The translations under genes and the position numbers were made by a program. Positions 62,599 through 64,000 of a stretch of DNA of 64,000 nt are shown here, one piece after another. The stretch covers positions 31,062 through 95,061 of the forward strand of contig NZ_JBGCUE010000015.1 of assembly GCF_041102575.1 (NCBI RefSeq), read 5' to 3'. The notes under the pieces were generated by a model. The model was given only the letters and a program-made list of their open reading frames with translations. It did no database searches and had not been told where the DNA came from. Source of the DNA: Tenuifilum sp. 4138str. Lineage in GTDB: Bacteria; Bacteroidota; Bacteroidia; Bacteroidales; Tenuifilaceae. Every line of letters starts with the position of its first letter. Position 1 is the first letter of the stretch.

Positions 62599-62628
62599 TG
62601 TAACATTTTTCGCATTCGGGCGTCGTAT
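62599..62628 (+). promoter_or_regulatory. Second copy of the TGTAAC-N16-CGTC ECF motif
   Basis: TGTAAC (62599-62604), 16 nt, CGTCGTAT (62621-62628), 39 nt before the outer-membrane protein start. It matches the motif at 61004-61033 in sequence and spacing. Confidence 0.6.
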
Positions 62629-62667
62629 GGTAAAACAACCGAATGTTAAACTAAATCTGATAAAACA

Positions 62668-63738
62668 ATGAAAAAGTTTTTACTTGTGGGATTGATGTTT
62701 TCCGTTATTACCCAACTTAGCGCACAGAACAAGGAGGACATACTTCGTAATCTCGAAAATCCCGACACACTTAAACAGCAAAGCGCACAAACCTCAAGCG
62801 ATAAGCAACCCATGGTAATTGTTCGCAAAATTGTAAAGGTTGTTGATGGCGATTCAATTATTGAGGAACGTATCGACACCGTTACCTCGGTCAATGCTGT
62901 AACTGTTGATTCGGACAACATGGCCTGGGTTAACACCATGGGCGATACTATTAAAGCCGCCAAGGGCGATACAGTGGTAGTAAGACTCGGTAAGAAAAAG
63001 ATGGTGATTGTTGATTCCAAGGACAAAACAGTGATTGAAATCCCTGAAAAGGGTAAAAAGTCCGACGAAATTATTGAGTACAGGGAGGTGAAAAAGTTCA
63101 AGGGACATTGGTCGGGTTTTGAGCTGGGTATAAACGGATTCATGGATAAGAACCATTCCATGACGCAAACCGGCGATATAGCCTGGATGGATTTAAAGCA
63201 GGCACGCTCATGGAACACCAATATCAACTTTACACAGTATAGCATTGGATTTGGAACCGATAAGGCAGGTCTTGTTACCGGTTTGGGTCTTGAGTTTAAC
63301 GATTACCATTTCTCCAATCCCATAACCCTTAAGGTTGAAAATGGCGTAACCGTTGTGGATAGCTCCTACATTCAGGCCGGCTATAAGGTGGAAAAGACAA
63401 AGGTTACCATGTCGCACCTAACTCTTCCGCTGCTCCTTGAGTTTCAGATACCCATGGGCGAAAAGCGTAAGGACAGAATTTACATCTCCGCCGGTGTAAT
63501 AGGTGGTGTAAGGCTTGGCTCTCACACCAAGGTGGTGTACGACGATGGCTCACTCCATAAGGATAAAAACCGCGGCGATTTTAACATTGCTACCCTACGG
63601 TATGGGTTAACCGCCCGCATGGGTTACAAGGGCATCAGGCTTTTTGCCAACTACTACCCAGTTCAACTATTTGAAAAGGATAAAGGCCCTGAGCTATATC
63701 CCTTCTCGGTAGGTCTTGTTCTGGTTCCTTTTGATTAG
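62668..63738 (+). CDS. Outer-membrane beta-barrel protein of the second ECF set
   Basis: This 356-residue protein has a signal peptide (1-~20, ending LSAQ), a charged linker rich in Lys, Asp and Val (~40-145; repeated VVVRLGKKKMVIVD-like strands), and a C-terminal barrel-like half (~150-356) with alternating strands, resembling small PorT-like barrels of Bacteroidota. It follows the anti-sigma gene by 76 bases and has its own ECF-type motif. It is the likely main target, and perhaps sensor, of the sigma system. Function unknown. Confidence 0.75.
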   Translation: MKKFLLVGLMFSVITQLSAQNKEDILRNLENPDTLKQQSAQTSSDKQPMVIVRKIVKVVDGDSIIEERIDTVTSVNAVTVDSDNMAWVNTMGDTIKAAKGDTVVVRLGKKKMVIVDSKDKTVIEIPEKGKKSDEIIEYREVKKFKGHWSGFELGINGFMDKNHSMTQTGDIAWMDLKQARSWNTNINFTQYSIGFGTDKAGLVTGLGLEFNDYHFSNPITLKVENGVTVVDSSYIQAGYKVEKTKVTMSHLTLPLLLEFQIPMGEKRKDRIYISAGVIGGVRLGSHTKVVYDDGSLHKDKNRGDFNIATLRYGLTARMGYKGIRLFANYYPVQLFEKDKGPELYPFSVGLVLVPFD

Positions 63739-63760
63739 TTTACAGTTAATGGTTAGGTTA

Positions 63761-63789
63761 CAAAAGGCGGGTAAAACCCGCCTTTTGTA
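63761..63789 (+). terminator. Terminator after the outer-membrane protein gene
   Basis: A perfect 12-bp stem (63761-63772 with 63776-63787) and a 3-nt loop, followed by TAG. It is 22 bases after the stop codon; the stem ends in a short T run that is part of the pairing. Confidence 0.85.
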
Positions 63790-63806
63790 GTTGATGGTGT
63801 AAACAG

Positions 63807-63845
63807 ACCTCACCCCTACCCCTCTCCTGACAGGAGAGGGGAGAA
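63807..63845. repeat. GC-rich palindromic repeat (REP-like)
   Basis: CCCCTCTCCT (63819-63828) and AGGAGAGGGG (63832-63841) form a 10-bp stem with a 3-nt loop, preceded by CCTCACCCCTA. This phrase recurs in intergenic DNA of many bacteria as a short mobile palindrome. Confidence 0.65.
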
Positions 63846-63935
63846 GCAATTTGGAAGCCTTATGGTGGAAAAAAAGTTTTGCTTTTCATGGGAGATCTAG
63901 AGGGGGGCTTTACACGTTGCACATTTATAATCGTC

Positions 63936-63977
63936 AAATCAAATTGTGCAAAAAATATAAATCAAATTGTGCAAAAA
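63936..63977. repeat. Two-copy 19-bp direct repeat at the window edge
   Basis: AAATCAAATTGTGCAAAAA occurs at 63936-63954 and 63959-63977, a period of 23 bases. It may be an operator for a gene starting beyond the right edge, or the start of a longer repeat array cut by the window. Confidence 0.55.
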
Positions 63978-64000
63978 TAATTTTAATTGCATTTAAATAG

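Overview
The window is chromosomal DNA of a Bacteroidota bacterium, most likely an environmental or intestinal member of the order Bacteroidales. The evidence is type IX secretion (T9SS) sorting domains on three large surface proteins, two SusC/SusD pairs, FecR-type and other ECF sigma/anti-sigma systems, TAnnTTTG-type -7 promoter boxes, weak Shine-Dalgarno use, a gingipain-family protease, DUF6427, DUF4139 and DUF3784 proteins, and a membrane pyrophosphatase. The DNA is AT-leaning. I see no rRNA, tRNA, CRISPR array, phage or transposase gene.

Region 1 (1-13.5 kb) is the most interesting part. After the tail of a T9SS-exported protein comes what I read as a complete cyanophycin utilisation locus. 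It holds a FecR-type anti-sigma factor, an IadA-type isoaspartyl dipeptidase, an ECF sigma factor, a surface lipoprotein that looks like an inactive cyanophycinase-fold protein, a T9SS-exported cyanophycinase with a second degenerate copy of the same fold, a YfcC-family transporter, a SusC with an N-terminal STN signalling domain, and its SusD. The proposed flow is: cyanophycin is bound and cut at the cell surface to beta-Asp-Arg dipeptides, imported by SusCD, moved inward by YfcC, and split by IadA in the cytoplasm. STN-FecR-sigma would sense the substrate. Two copies of one bipartite motif (CTTAAGGGAAA-N13-CGTATTAC) lie in front of the regulator operon and in front of the enzyme operon, and are probably the promoters of this sigma factor.

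Region 2 (13.5-28.9 kb, all minus strand) holds a second SusC/SusD pair of unknown substrate, a DUF3784 membrane protein, a hybrid sensor histidine kinase, a 1761-residue C25 (gingipain-family) protease with CUB domains and a T9SS signal, and hemW.

Region 3 (29-51.6 kb) is mostly housekeeping: rpiB, a deoxyhypusine-synthase-family gene, a DUF4139 protein with an inserted SusC-like domain, a frameshifted gene, a SpoIIE-type phosphatase with a Crp-like sensor domain, nfo, a PTPS/QueD protein, polA, dusB, a CPBP protease, purN, the acpP-fabF-rnc cluster, a tsaC-like gene with two glycosyltransferases, and the membrane pyrophosphatase hppA. Several convergent pairs overlap at their stop codons.

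Region 4 (51.6-64 kb) opens with a 1.2 kb non-coding stretch carrying a nested palindromic element. It is followed by corA with an unusual leader: an 8-codon acidic/proline open frame, an 11-bp hairpin, and a loop complementary to the corA start codon. Then come a two-component pair with a five-PAS kinase, a DEDDh exonuclease, DUF6427, purD, and a second ECF system (sigma, anti-sigma-like protein, outer-membrane protein). That system has its own repeated promoter motif, TGTAAC-N16-CGTC. The right edge holds repeats and no complete gene.
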